Shown in pieces: positions 23,818 to 35,925 of a stretch of DNA of 64,000 nucleotides; the first letter of the stretch is position 1, and each line of letters begins with the position of its first letter. A program made the translations under genes and the position numbers. The notes below the pieces were generated by a model. It made no database searches. It was not told the origin of the DNA and was given only the letters and a program-made list of their open reading frames with translations. This DNA is from Bubalus kerabau (taxonomy: Eukaryota > Chordata > Mammalia > Artiodactyla > Bovidae): NCBI RefSeq assembly GCF_029407905.1, contig NC_073632.1, positions 57,584,964 through 57,648,963 on the forward strand, read 5' to 3'.

Positions 23818-23994
23818 TGACTTTCCCATCACTGCACATCTGTTCCAATGTACTCATTCATACCCTCTTAAGCTACTTAGCAGCTATTTACAAATGTATT
23901 ATGTTTAATAAAAATTGAAAATGCAATAATAAGGGCAAGTGAGGCCATTAAAGAAGACCCTTTCATGACTTTAGCTGAGGCTCGAGGGTAACAG

Positions 23995-24229
23995 TACTCT
24001 TGCCTGGAAAATCCCATGGACGGAGGAGCCTGGCGGGCTGCAGTCCATGGGGTCACGAAGAGACAGACACGACTGAGCAACTTCACTTCATGCATTGGAG
24101 AAAGAAATGGCAACCCACTCCAGTGTTCTTGCCTGGAGAATCCCAGGGACGGTGGAGACTGGTGGGCTGCTGTCTTTGCGGTCGCATAGAGTCAGACACG
24201 ACTGAAGCAACTTAGCAGCAGCAGCAGCA
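23995..24229 (+). mobile_element. BovA2 SINE with TSD
   Basis: Two A monomers with a (GCA)n tail. The first lacks the very 5' end and starts at GTACTCTTGCC; the linker has lost one of its repeated cactttc units. Perfect 11-bp TSD gagggtaacag at 23984-23994 and 24230-24240. Confidence 0.94.
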
Positions 24230-24430
24230 GAGGGTAACAGAAAGGATACAGATGTCAGAAGACTTGGTTTTAAATCTTACCTCTGTAATTTCTGAGCTAC
24301 TAGCAAATAATTGCTCTAAGCCCCTGTTGTAAAAAATAAAAAAAGAAGAAGAAAAAAGAAATAGTAACTCTAACTTGAAGAGCTGTAGGATCCTAAATGA
24401 GATAACACAAGTAACCACTTGGCACGACGC

Positions 24431-24642
24431 TTACTGGTCACTCAGTAGTGCCCAGCTCTTTGTGAGCCACTGTACTGTGGCCTGCCAGGCTCCTCCGTCC
24501 ATGGGATTTTCCCAGGCAAGAAAATTGGAGGGGGCCGCCATTTCCCCCTCCCGGGGATCTTCCCAACCCAGGGATTAAACCTGCATCTCCTGCACCTCTT
24601 GCATTGGTGGGCAGATTCTTTACCACTGAGCCACCTGGGAAT
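24431..24642 (-). mobile_element. Bov-tA SINE
   Basis: Reverse Bov-tA with the tRNA head complement at the right (AGATTCTTTACCACTGAGCC) and a small insertion in the head near 24585-24605. Confidence 0.9.
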
Positions 24643-26866
24643 CTGATACACCACTATTATGTTTACTGAAATGTGTTCTTGGAATATGTTAGTTGTTACT
24701 ACATTGCAGATCAGGAAATAGCAGATAGATAGTGGTTATTTGACCCAAGAAGGGATGACAGGAGATGTAGAGTGGGCCTAAGTAAGGAAAATTTTGAGAG
24801 TGTTTGTTTTCAATGCTCTTCTACTCCCCTCCTTCATTATTAATAGCATTGTTTCTTTGTTCCAATTTCCAGTTGTCCATTGCTAATAAATAGAAATACA
24901 GTTGTGCTTTACATTCACCCTGGATTGTGGGAGCTTACTAAATTTCATTTATTAGTTTTAGTAGGTTTTTGGACATTTAGAATTTTCTACATAGACAATC
25001 AAGTCACCTGCAAATGTAGAAAAAGAAAGAGAAGTTTCAATGGTGGAATTTCAGGCATAAATCTGACATCAGAACTTGCAGGGAAAAAACAAAAGAAAAA
25101 CACTTAAATCCACTTTCACAGATACGTGTTTAGGGCTTCTCTGGACGTATGCTTAGGGTTAATCAGCATAAATTGTACTAAAGGTTAAATTAAATGCGGC
25201 CATTTAACGACTTCTCAAGGGAACTGAAATAATTAGTCAAGATTTGAATTAAACTTTTAAGCAAAGTGACTACAGTCACATCTTGAAGAGTACAAGAAAA
25301 TCATAATGTTATAGTCATTCTTACAAGTTGATCAGATTAAACCTGAACAACTGCAATTAAGAAGCAGATACACAAATATTACCAATCAATTATATCTCTT
25401 TTTTCAGGGTTAAAATAAAAATAACTTTATTATTTGTTGTTAAAGGTTCACCATGTTTTATTCATTTAATTGAATGTCATCCAACTTGCTCCTATTCTTG
25501 CCAGCTCTGGCTGTTTCATCATGTCTGTGGTTAATTTATATTCTACTGAAGGGCTATCTTCCAGAAGAATATGCTTATCTGGTTAAAAGCTATGGCATAT
25601 TAAAGACCACAAGTCTTTCATAATTTCAGAAAGCTGTAGAACCTTTTTAATCAAAGAATATATTCATAATGCGTTTATGGATAGTTCACTTTTAAATAAT
25701 GCCCATCATATATTCTATTGATGTTGATGTCTCTCAAATGCATATAGTGCTTTAAAATGTGCATTGCTTTTTTAAATGGTCAGTTTTATCCCCCTTCAAA
25801 GTTGATGTACTAAAAACACATTCACCCCCACACCTCTGACACTGCTTTCCAGTCTATATGTAAATTGAAACACACCCAGATTAAATTAAAATCACTGCAA
25901 TTATGGGACAGTTTCCTCACATGAAGTCTTTTCTTACTTAACCTTCCCACATGAAAGAGAGAATCTGTATTTGGTGTCTACTGAACCTGTTTGACATTCC
26001 AGGGATGTCAGAATCCTGAAGAATACATCTTAGCTGGTCTGGATAATACTTTTGTTGCATAAAAGAACTAAGCTGGGGAGGGATTTGTGATTTTTCAATT
26101 CTAGAAATAGTATGATGAAAAAACTAATGATCCCACACAGAGTTCAGTGTTTGTGCAATGTTTGTTCAGTCAAATAGAGAGCTGCTTTTCTCTGCTATTA
26201 ATCCTCAGCTTTTCTTAGGCTCTGGCATAAAGTATTTGTAGAAAGCAATGTTTTAGTAGTCTGTTACATTTCATTAAATAAATGTGGGCATGTGAGTGAA
26301 TCACATAACACTTTTTGGAGCCAAGAACATTTCTAAACCTAAGAATTTAACTCTTTATTTTTATTCATTTTCACTTTACAGAAAATTATGCTTTTATCTT
26401 GTCTCCTTTTCACCCTGCAAAATTAGTGAGCAATAAATGTCAAATCCAAAAATCTTCATAGGGTCATTTTAAATTCTCACAAAGTAAAAAAAAAAATAGA
26501 TTTGTGTGTGTGTGTATAAAAATGACACATATTATGCATTCCTTTAAATTCGTCTTTACTTTTTCTGCATGTCACTCTGAACATATCTTATGAGCACATT
26601 CGGAATGGCTGGACTGAATAAGAATTCAAATTCCACTGCATGTTTTCCTCAAATCTTTCCAGTTTTTGCATTTTTCCCAGTAAGCATGCATAATCCGGTG
26701 AGATTACCATGTTAGCTTCCCAGAACCACTCTATGTATTTTGTGAAGTACTTTGAGATCAGTTGTTGCAAAATTTTAAATATGGTGATACAGTGGAGCTG
26801 GAGACAGAGAGGGCAGGAAGGGAGGGAAGTCATCTGGAATGTTAATGCCAATCTTACTTGGCTTTT
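24643..26866. other. Unique AT-rich sequence, no gene seen
   Basis: About 2.2 kb free of young repeats. The longest open frame (75 codons at 24880-25107) has no recognisable features. Confidence 0.5.
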
Positions 26867-27080
26867 ACTGAACACTTACTATGTAATAGGCACTACAGAA
26901 AGGGTCTTCCATGGTTTGTTTCACTTAATTGTGAATTCTTATGAAGTGAGCAATCTCTTAATGTCCTCTAAGGTGGAGAAATCAAGGAATACAGAAATCG
27001 AGTGGCTTTTCCAAGGATTATACAACTAATAAATAGCAGAAATGTGACATGAACTAACTTGAGTTTGCCTGAGCTCTGAT
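26867..27080 (-). mobile_element. MIR SINE
   Basis: Reverse MIR: ACTGAACACTTACTATGTAAT at the left, then the tcatttaattgt-like and cttttccaaggattatacaac-like core. Confidence 0.75.
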
Positions 27081-27327
27081 GCGTATGGCAAATTCATACA
27101 GCCAGCACTGCAACCACCTCTGTGAGAAGCATAAATTTCCGAAAGGGCTTATTTTATTCTGAAATTACTCAGAAAGAGGCCAAGGCTGGTGTTTTGGTTT
27201 TATGTTCCTCTGACAACGTGGAGCCAAACCCTCACCCCACCAAACAACTTTGAAATCTTATTCTAGGGTTTTGTTGTTTTTTTTTTTGGTACACATCTCT
27301 TTGTAAATAAAAAATGCAATGGAAACA

Positions 27328-27506
27328 TTCATTTTGATATTTGGCAAAACTAATACAATTATGTAAAGTTTAAAAATAAAATAAAATTAGAAAAAAAATT
27401 AAACACTAAAAAAAAAAAAAGAAGAAGTTGAAGGCAAAGGGAGACTCAAACTCCTCCAATATCCCCAGAATAAATGGTTACATGATTCTTGGTAAAAAAA
27501 AAAAAA
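27328..27506 (+). mobile_element. L1 3' end with a second unique segment and second poly-A (3' transduction)
   Basis: 27328-27420 is a 5'-truncated ruminant L1 3' end (TTTGGCAAAACTAATACAAT, then AAAGTTTAAAAATAAAATAA) closing in an A-run. Then come about 73 bp of non-L1 sequence (27421-27493) and a second pure A-run. The whole unit is enclosed by a perfect 19-bp TSD with core tgcaatggaaaca at 27309-27327 and 27507-27525. One TSD round both segments means one insertion event, as expected if L1 transcription read through its own poly-A signal into flanking DNA. Confidence 0.75.
27469..27474 (+). terminator. AATAAA polyadenylation signal of the transduced transcript
   Basis: AATAAA lies about 19 bases before the second A-run begins near 27494, the normal distance for cleavage and polyadenylation. 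Confidence 0.55.
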
Positions 27507-27525
27507 AAAAAATGCAATGGAAACA

Positions 27526-27859
27526 GAGAGGTATTAGGTTCAAGCCAGCATGAAATCTGCCCTCTGTTAGTCAGCCAAACCCTACTGACAGCCCCAGAGG
27601 GGCTTGCTCAAGTCAGTGCGGTATTGTGAGAAGGATCTGGAAACTGTGACAGGCTCTGCCAGCCAAGCCCACCTCATGCCTGTAGACACCCTGCTTTGAC
27701 TGGGGCTGCATCTCATTACCGAGCAAAGATCAACTTCCCAGCAATTTGTCTTTTACAAACTGGAATCGCTGTGGTTAGAAACGTAGACAGTTTACTTAAA
27801 ATAGGAGAATCTGTGATAGTATGATCCCACTCTTGTTCTCCCATCCCCTTTTATTATTT
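27526..27859. other. Unique sequence
   Basis: No repeat or coding sequence recognised. Confidence 0.5.
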
Positions 27860-27875
27860 CTATCCCCAAATGTAT

Positions 27876-28058
27876 GTGCGTGTATATGCTCAGGTGCTTC
27901 AGTCATGTCCGACTCTGTGATCCTTTGGATGGATTCTCCTGGAGTGGGTTGCCATTTCTTCCTCCAGGGGATCTTCCTGACCCAGGGAGCGAACCTGCGT
28001 CTCCTGAATCTCCTGTATTGCAAGTGGATTATTTATCACTAGCACCACCTGGGAAGTG
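27876..28058 (-). mobile_element. Bov-tA SINE with internal deletion and TSD
   Basis: Reverse Bov-tA missing about 40-50 bp of the A part between GATCCTTTGGATGGATTCTC and the GGAGTGGGTTGCC block. TSD ctatccccaaatgtat at 27860-27875 and ctatacccaaatgtat at 28059-28074, with one mismatch. Confidence 0.92.
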
Positions 28059-28074
28059 CTATACCCAAATGTAT

Positions 28075-28565
28075 ATCCATCCTTGATCTTTTGTTTCAGA
28101 AAGGACAAAGTGTTGTGTGCCCTGATTGCAACTGCATTTGATTTAATAATGACTTCTATGTAAAAAGAGGTCTCAGAAGGGGTGGCCCAGAGCCCCTCTT
28201 TCTAAAGCTGTTTTAGAATTGAAGTCCCCTCACAGTGCTGAAGGAAAGGATTCCAGTGGTATTTTCTTCCACCATAGTTATCAGCACTCATATTTACAAA
28301 ATATTTTGTCCTTTTGTGTAGGGGGATGCTAGGTGCCAGTTAAATTTTAGCTAAGATAATTATACTCCAGTGGCTGAAATTTTTCACTTCTTTTAAAGTA
28401 GTCCAACTGTGGTAAGCATTCTTTCTTCTCATGTTTCTCCACTGAGTTCTAAAGCCACCAAGTCTTGGCTAGAAGGAATGGTTGAGGAAGAGGCTCTTCT
28501 GATTAAGCCAATATTCTGATTAATTTAGATTTCTTGTTAAAGTCCTTTTAGTTATGCCTTGCCTG
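28075..28565. other. Unique sequence
   Basis: No repeat or coding sequence recognised. Confidence 0.5.
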
Positions 28566-28780
28566 TGTCCTCAGTCACTTCAGTCATGTCCTACTCTGTG
28601 ATGCTATGGACTGTACCATGCCAGGCTTCTTTGTCCATGGAATTTTCCAGGCAATAATACTGGGGTGGGTTGCCATTTCCTCCTCTAAGGGATCTTCCCA
28701 ACCCAGGGAACAAACCCACGTCTTCCATTTCTCCAGCATGGCATGATGATTCTTTACCCACTGAGCCACCTGGGAAGCCC
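28566..28780 (-). mobile_element. Bov-tA SINE
   Basis: Reverse Bov-tA, complete from the A part (CACTTCAGTCATGTCC) to the tRNA head (GATTCTTTACCCACTGAGCC). Ageing is shown by several lost CpGs. No clean TSD found. Confidence 0.9.
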
Positions 28781-28963
28781 TAGTCATATCTTATAACAAT
28801 CTTTAAAAATGGTATGTAAATGCAGCAAATGGAATGTTACCCAATTGTTGATGGCTGACACACACTCAGGATCTGAGTGCATTATCTGAATGCAGTTTCT
28901 GGACAGAACTTTGCAAACTGGCAGCTGGTAGACTCTCCACTCATCTTCTCTGAGTTCTTTCTT

Positions 28964-29132
28964 AGTTGGATTCAAATCTCAGTTTCTTTAGGTACTAGTT
29001 TATCTTGGGCAAGTTCTTTATTTTCTCTGAACCTCAGACTTACAATCTATATAAAGAATAATAACTACCTCAAAGGGATGTTGGGAAGACTAAATAAGTT
29101 AATTCATATCAATGTCTTAGCGCAATGTCTGG
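28964..29132 (+). mobile_element. MIR SINE
   Basis: Plus-strand MIR: ttggattcaaatctcagt, then CTGAACCTCAGACTTACAAT and AATAATAACTACCTCAAAGG blocks. Confidence 0.82.
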
Positions 29133-30759
29133 TGAGTGCAAGTGCTAAGTCTATCATTAACACACCTTCTTTAAATTTGAGTGTTTGATCTCAACACATA
29201 CTTTGAAAACTGCTTTCCTTTAGGTAAATACCAGATAAATCAAATAATTTTCTTGCCATTTGTCTCTCTCTTGATAAGAGAGTTTAGTTGTAACAGAGGG
29301 AAAACTATTATAGCTGGCTGGCTTTGGATTGGGGGCACATAAAATTGTTTTGTGTAATTTAACAGATGTAATAGATATTTTATAAAGAGTGAAAAATCAC
29401 TTGGTTAAGTTTGATGAATTCATGTGTAAATGTAAGACAGACTGGTTGGTTGACTCAAGAACATGAATTTCAAATGTCTATTTTGGATTTACAGAAATCT
29501 TTGGTAATCGGCTCTGTTACATTGATGGCTTTCCACAGTCAAGTGGCCAATGACTGAAGTTTGTACCTTGTTAGGCTGCCTGTTTGTCCTTTTCCTTCTT
29601 TCTCTCCCTTCCTTCCCCTAGAGGGGCATGACAAAGGGAAATAGGAAAAAGCTTGTTTGTTCACTCTCTGCTCCCTCTCTTTGGCCATCCTCTCGATGGT
29701 GGAAGGTCAGTGAACAAAGGTCACCATGCAGGGCTCCCACATTAAACACCCTGACCTCGCTGCCAAATCACTTTTCCAGAAAGTGCCACCAGATCATGTG
29801 TCACTTTTATGAACTTTTGGTCTTGCAAACCTGATGCTGTGTCACCTTCTTGGTTAAAATGTGTGCTCTTTAAAAGCAAACACTACGGATGGATAGAAGT
29901 TTGTGTCTAGTCTCACTTCAAGAACTTTTTTCACTTCTTTCTTAAAAATGGAAAGTATATTTGAAATACAGTATCACAGCAGGAACCTAGAATTTATAGG
30001 TTAGCACCTTATTAGGATATTATATCCAAATAATGCACCATAACCAAGTTACTGTTGATGAAACATTCATTGTAATGAACTCATTTAGGAAGTATGCTTG
30101 AATTTCAATGATTGGAAGAGGTCTATATTTTGATAAAAGAGTTTGATTCCTATAAACATCAAGTGCATGCTTTGTTCACTTAAACCAGCTTTTATTGCCT
30201 TGAAAGCATTTGCTTTAATCTTATTAAAATACATAGTGGTATAAGGCTTATAATTTTGGCTTCACTAAAATGAATAAATATGTTTTACATTTAACTTTTG
30301 AAACATTTGAAAGTTTATTTTTTTATGCTTTAATTAATAGTTTAAAATACTATTAATACTCTTCACATCTTCCCCCTGCCCACCCCAATCAAACCAGGCA
30401 TTAAAGCATGTTGTAGTTGTCAATACATGCATAGGTATCATGATTTATTTTTCATTTATATTTATGGAGGAGAAAGACATTCACACTCTTACTTTTTTTA
30501 AATGAGTGGAGTTATCATTTGACAACTAGTATCTATGTGTATTTTATACATTCTTATAATTATTAATCTGTTCAATGCTATTATTATCCTTAAGTAGACT
30601 GAATACATATACTTCACACCTGAAAATTATGACATTTTCAAAAGAAATATTAACACGAAATATGATCATTTTTGGCATTGAGATTACAACTATTAATTCT
30701 CATTTTAAAAATGTGTACTCTCACCAAGTCCATTGATGTGTCCTGAGTGTATTTAAGTG
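29133..30759. other. Unique AT-rich sequence, no gene seen
   Basis: About 1.6 kb with no recognised repeat or coding region; a CT-rich patch sits at 29590-29620. Confidence 0.5.
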
Positions 30760-31586
30760 ATTCAGTTCAATTCAGTTGCTCAGTTGTGTCCGACTCTTTG
30801 CAACCCCCTGGACTGCAGCATGCCAGGCTTCCCTGTCCATCACCAACTCCTGCAGTTTGCTCAAACTCATGTCCATCAAGTCAGTGATATCATCCAACCA
30901 TCTCATCCTCTGTTGTCCCCTTCTCCTCCTGCCTTCCATTTTTCCCAGCATCCGTGTCTTTTCCAAGAAATCAGTTCTTTGCATCAGGTGGCCAAAGTAT
31001 TGAAGTTTCAGCTTCAGCATCAGTCCTTCCAATGAATATTCAGGACTGATTTCATTTAGGATTGACTGGCTTGATGTCCTTGCAGTCCAAGGGACTCTCA
31101 AGAGTATTCTCCAGAACCACAGTTCAAAAGCATCAATTCTTCAGCGCTCAGCTTTCTTTATAGTCCAACACTCACAACCATACATGACTACGGGAAAAAT
31201 CATAGCTTTGACTAGACGGACCTTTGTTGGCAAAGTAATGTCTCTGCTTTTTAATATGCTGTCTAGGTTGGTCATAGCTTTTCTTCCAAGGAGCAAGTGT
31301 CTTTTAATTTCATGGCTGCAGTCACCATCTGAGGTGATTTTGGAGCACCCAAAATAAAGTCTCTCATTGTTTCAATTGTTTTCCCATCTACTTGCCATGA
31401 TGTGATGGGACCCGATGCCATGATCTTAGTTTTCTGAATGTTAAGTTTTAAGCCAACTTTTTCATTCTCCTCTTTCACTTTAATCAAGAGGCTCTTTAGT
31501 TCTTTGCTCCCATAAGGATGGTGTCATTTGCGTATCTGAGGGTATTGATATTTCTCCTGGCAATCTTGATCCCAGCTTGTGCCTAC
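30760..31586 (-). mobile_element. BovB 3' end, 0.83 kb
   Basis: Reverse BovB from its tail (ttcagttcaattcag) through the C-terminal coding region into the segment just downstream of the RT active site. Remnants read PWTARTSSQSILNEISPEYS and KVGLKLNIQKTKIMASGP in different frames, so the copy is frameshifted. It stops near 31586, before the YADD box. Confidence 0.92.
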
Positions 31587-32519
31587 ATTTAAAACTAACC
31601 AAGTTAATTAAGATTTTCAGTAGTTATATTAAAAAAAAAAACTAGCACCAAATTGGAAACAATAACAAGAACCCTATATATACACATTTTATGTTTAAAA
31701 CAACAGTTGAGAACTCACAATGTATTTGTTGATTTCAAATCAGAAAAACAGATTTTCACAATGCTAGCTTTGATAAGTTCACTAAATTTCACTGATGCTT
31801 TTACACATAACCAGCAGTTTTTGTACTCTAGATTACAGCCAATGGGAATGTTATTTACACATGAGGGAAATGATTTGTAGTCTACCAAAGGATCAACAAC
31901 TCTTTCCAGTGGTAGGCAGGTTGTGATTATTTTATAAGATGAGACCCCCTCATAAATTTACTTATGACTGGGGCTGGGTAATTAAATATTTTAAATAGTG
32001 GTAGGAGATAGTATGCTTTTTTACTCCCCCTGTAGTTTGAATTCACCAGTGCAGTGAATGAAAACCGGAACAATAAAACCTTGAAATGACAGAACGGTAG
32101 ACTTACACCACAGGGGGAAATCTCTAGGAACCAACTTTTAGGCACATTGTAGCTAAAAAAGTACCCAAAAGTAGTGCTCTGTCATGTTTTCACAGATTCC
32201 CACAGAAGGATATGATATAATTTATTCCTTTTAGTTACAGTGATTAAGTTAACAAGACTAATTATATCTGACTTACTAATGTCCATTTTGATTTTAGTGT
32301 GGGAGAAACTAGGTATAAATCCAACCCGTACTCATTTAAAGAACAGAACTTCAGTGGCACACTAACAAGACTGTCCTTTCTACCTGGTTGTCCCAGTCTG
32401 GGCAAAGCACAACCCCAAAGACTATTTTTGAAGGAGTGAAAATCCATCACTTCTTCCATCCATTACTTATCCAACAATATCTCCAGGAGTTGGCCACCTT
32501 TCATGTGGGAACAACATCG
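31587..32519. other. Unique AT-rich sequence
   Basis: No repeat or coding sequence recognised. Confidence 0.5.
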
Positions 32520-32532
32520 AGATGAGCAAGGC

Positions 32533-32636
32533 AGGGCTACCCTAGTGGTCCAGTGGTTAAGACTCTGTGGAGCACAGGTTCCACCCCTGGTGGGGGAAGT
32601 TCTGCATGCCAGGAGGTGCCAGCAGGGGAAAAAAAA
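32533..32636 (+). mobile_element. Short tRNA-derived SINE (CHR-type head) with TSD
   Basis: A short form with only the tRNA-like head (CTAGTGGTCCAGTGGTTAAG, GGTTCCACCCCTGG), a short unique part and an A-tail. Perfect 13-bp TSD agatgagcaaggc at 32520-32532 and 32637-32649. Confidence 0.9.
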
Positions 32637-32752
32637 AGATGAGCAAGGCCATCCAGTCTGCTAAGTTCACTCAGTAGAGGTCTTATACCAGCTCCCCACC
32701 TCCCTGCCTAGGACAATGATGTCAAGTTTGACCCTGACTATGGTAAGCTTTG

Positions 32753-32978
32753 GGCTTCTCAGGGTAGCAAAGTGGTAAAGAATTCACCTGCCAATGCAGG
32801 ACAACCCAAAAGACGTGAATTTGATCCTTGGGTCTGGAAGATCTCCTGGAGAGGGAAATGGTTCCAGAAGGAAATCTATTCCAGGACTCTTGCTTGAAAA
32901 ATTCCATGGACAGAGGAGTCTGGCGGGCTACAATTCATGGGGTCACAAAGAATCAGACACAACTGAGTTTACATGCAC
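32753..32978 (+). mobile_element. Bov-tA SINE with TSD
   Basis: Plus-strand Bov-tA with a small insertion in the head near 32800-32815 and an extra segment in the A part near 32862-32885. TSD atggtaagctttg at 32740-32752 and atgataagctttg at 32979-32991. Confidence 0.9.
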
Positions 32979-33328
32979 ATGATAAGCTTTGAGACTAGGT
33001 GTTGAATAGTTTTCTATAGAGTTAACCTTGCAGATGTGAAAGGACTTCACTCTTGCCTCTGAGCAGCTTATTCTTAATTAAAGATAACCCTGAAAGGGAT
33101 GTACAAATTAAGTTGCTGTAGGTCATCTTTTCTTTACCTGAGAAGGTATTTATTAGATTTCTTTCTTCCATGTCCTGCTGCTTAGGGTGAAGTTTCTGAG
33201 ATAAACTCGGATAATTTGAAACCCTGTGGGTGGTAGGATAGGGATCACCTATCTTGAGGGGGTCCCAGGCACGTGAGAGGTTGGAGAAATAACAGGAGGG
33301 GATCACAGTGGGCAGAACAGCCAGAATT

Positions 33329-33529
33329 TCCAGAGTGCTTACCACATGCCAGGCATTGTCCTAAGGCATTTTATGTATGCTGATTCATTTAATTCTCATA
33401 AAAATCTCATGAAGTAGATGCTACAATCATCCCTCTTCTGCAGACAATAAAACTGAGGTAAGAGAAGTTAAATAATCCTAAGATCACAGTGAATGACAGA
33501 GTAGATGACAGCATGGGAGTTTCAACCCG
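33329..33529 (-). mobile_element. MIR SINE
   Basis: Reverse MIR: CACATGCCAGGCATTGTCCT, then TCATTTAATTCTCATAAAAA, and the CAGACAATAAAACTGAGGTA core. Confidence 0.88.
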
Positions 33530-33543
33530 GCTAGCCTAGCTCT

Positions 33544-33824
33544 CAGAGAAGGCAATGGCACCCCACTCCAGTACTCTTGCCTAGAAAATCCCATGGATGG
33601 AGGAGCCTGGTAGGCTGCAGTCCATGGGGTCGCTAGAGTCAGACACGACTGAGCGACTTCACTTTCACTTTTCGCTTTCATACATTGGAGAAGGAAATGG
33701 CAACCCACTCCAGTGTTCTTGCCTGGAGAATCCCAGGGATGGTGGAGCCTGGTGGGCTGCCATCTATGGGGTCACGCAGAGTCGGACACTACTGAAGCGA
33801 CTTAGCAGCAGCAGCAGCAGCAGC
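33544..33824 (+). mobile_element. Full-length BovA2 SINE with TSD
   Basis: Both A monomers are complete, from GAGAAGGCAATGGCACC to a tail of seven or eight GCA units. TSD agcctagctct at 33533-33543 and 33825-33835. High preservation suggests a young copy. Confidence 0.95.
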
Positions 33825-33835
33825 AGCCTAGCTCT

Positions 33836-34358
33836 AGAGCTAGGGCAGTGCTGTCTATTCACCTGATTCCTTTTGGAGAATAGCAAAGACCTGGGGGTGA
33901 GAAACTATGGTGGGGAAAGAGCCAAGAAAAGGAGTGTAGGAGCCCCACCAGCTACACCACAAACTTCAGTTCTGTTTCAGATCAGTTTTACAGTCTATTC
34001 GGAGAAGGAGATAGTTTTGATACCACACTCTCTCCCAGTAAGTAGGAGTCTGTGTTTTATCTCAATTCTGCTAAGTCATGCTACTTTGGATAAAATTTAT
34101 CTTTTCTCTACATCTCAGATTAATGTATGAATAAATAAATAGATTCTACTAAAGAAAATAAATGAGTATAGGTATTTTTTAATGTGAAGTAATCTTTCTG
34201 TAAGGTAGTACATACCATGGGCTTTGATAATTTTTTTATTTAACATGGAAATGAACAAAAAAGCTAAGTAGCCCAAATAAAACAACTCTAAATAAAAAGC
34301 ACTTGTAGAATAAAATTTTTAAAAAACTCTTTAAAACAGGTAAAGATTTACTTTAGAT
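33836..34358. other. Unique AT-rich sequence
   Basis: No repeat or coding sequence recognised. Confidence 0.5.
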
Positions 34359-35151
34359 TTTTAAAATAATTTTACTTATTTTTGGCTGTGCTGGGTCTTT
34401 GTTGTTGCTTGGACTTTTCTCTAGTTGTGACAAGCGGGGGTTCAGTTCAGTTCAGTTGCTCAGTTGTATCTGATTCTTTGCAACCCCATGGACTGCAGCA
34501 CACCAGGCCTCCCTGTCCATCACCAACTCCCGGAGTTTACCCAAACTCATGTCCATTGAGTCCGTGATGCCATCCAACCATCTCATCCTCTGTCGTCCCC
34601 TTCTCCTCCTGCCTTCAATCTTTCCCAGCATCAGGGTTTTTTTCAATGAATCAGTTCTTCACATCAGGTGGCCAAAGTATTGGAGTTTCAGCTTCAGCAT
34701 CAGTCCTTCCAATGAATATTCAGGACTGATTTCCTTTAGGATGGACTGGTTGGATCTCCTTGCTGTCCAAGGGACTCAAGAGTCTTCTCCAGCACCACAG
34801 TTCAAAAGCATCAATTCTTAAGCACTCAGTTTTCTTTATAGTCCAACTCTCACATCCATACATGACGACTGGAAAAACCATAGCTTTGACTAGATGGACC
34901 TTTGTCAGTAAAGTAATGTCTCTGCTCTTTAATATGCTGTCTACGGGTTACTCTTCTCTAGTTGTGGTATGCAGGCTTCTCATTGCAGCGGCTTCTCTTG
35001 TTGCAGAGCACAGGCTCTAGAGTAGAGGCTCAGTAACTGTGGGGCATGGGGCACAGGCTTAGTTGCCCCACAGCATGCGGGATCCTCCCAGACCAGAGAT
35101 CCAACACAGGCCTCCTGCACTGGCTGGTATCTCTCAGCCACCAGGGAAGTC
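34359..35151 (-). mobile_element. CHR-type SINE split by a BovB 3' end
   Basis: Outer element: 34359-34440 holds the tail side (ACTTATTTTTGGCTGTGCTG), and 34944-35151 holds the body (CTTCTCATTGCAGCGGCTTC) and tRNA head complement ending CAGCCACCAGGGAAGTCT. The parts are collinear around the BovB insertion. Confidence 0.88.
34441..34943 (-). mobile_element. BovB 3' end nested in a CHR SINE
   Basis: Reverse BovB of about 0.5 kb from the ttcagttcagttcag tail to the TTTAATATGCTGTCTA block. Short possible TSD around cggg(gg)tt at both ends. One remnant frame reads LDGITDSMDMSLGKLRELVM, the BovB C-terminus. Confidence 0.92.
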
Positions 35152-35889
35152 TCTATTTTAATTTTTATTGTATGCATAGACCTTATCTCTAACACAAGGT
35201 TAAAAGTTGATGTAATTGTTTAGGGGATTCCTGAGGAAAGACTACTTATGTCCATATGCTCTGACAAGAACAATAACAGTTTTCCCTACCACTATGTAGG
35301 CTTCTTTGGTTGAGTGAATGATTTTTGTCCTTAAATCCATTGTTTTCTAAATCCATAGGAAGGTTTATCATAAGTATATAAGTAAACTATGGTATCTGGA
35401 AAATTGCTTTTCTTTTTTGGAAAGACACTTGTTGAATTCTCTGTTCTAAAATTGGCAATTTTGGCAGGAACATTCTGGGATTGACTTTGGAATCATGCTT
35501 CAGTTGCATCTATCCTTCACCTTGCCAGTAGAGCTTGGTCACTCACCACCAGCCTGGTGGTGTGTTTTGGAACTTGAAACTTCCATCACTGGGGGTTATT
35601 AACACTCACTGCTCTGGAAAAGTTACTATACAGCTGTCAGTAGTTTCCAGGAAAGCCATTCTTCTCACTTTCTTGCTCTGAATCAATAGACAGGTCTGTT
35701 ATTATGCAGGCCACTGGACAAATATCTCTATGCTGAGGTCCAGCCTTGGGGGGCAGGGGTAGGAAAAGAAGGGAAAAAGGTTGAGCCCAGGGGAATGGCT
35801 ACTTTTTAGAGTCATGTGACAAACATCAGCAAATCATCTCAAATATTAAAAATGTAAGATAGCATAAATTGTTTTGGAAGGGTCAGGGT
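35152..35889. other. Unique sequence
   Basis: No repeat or coding sequence recognised. Confidence 0.5.
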
Positions 35890-35891
35890 TT

Positions 35892-35923
<32 letters not shown>

Positions 35924-35925
35924 GC
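35890..35925. repeat. (TTG)n microsatellite
   Basis: About 12 TTG units, read as a poly-Leu run in one frame; not associated with a SINE tail. Confidence 0.97.
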
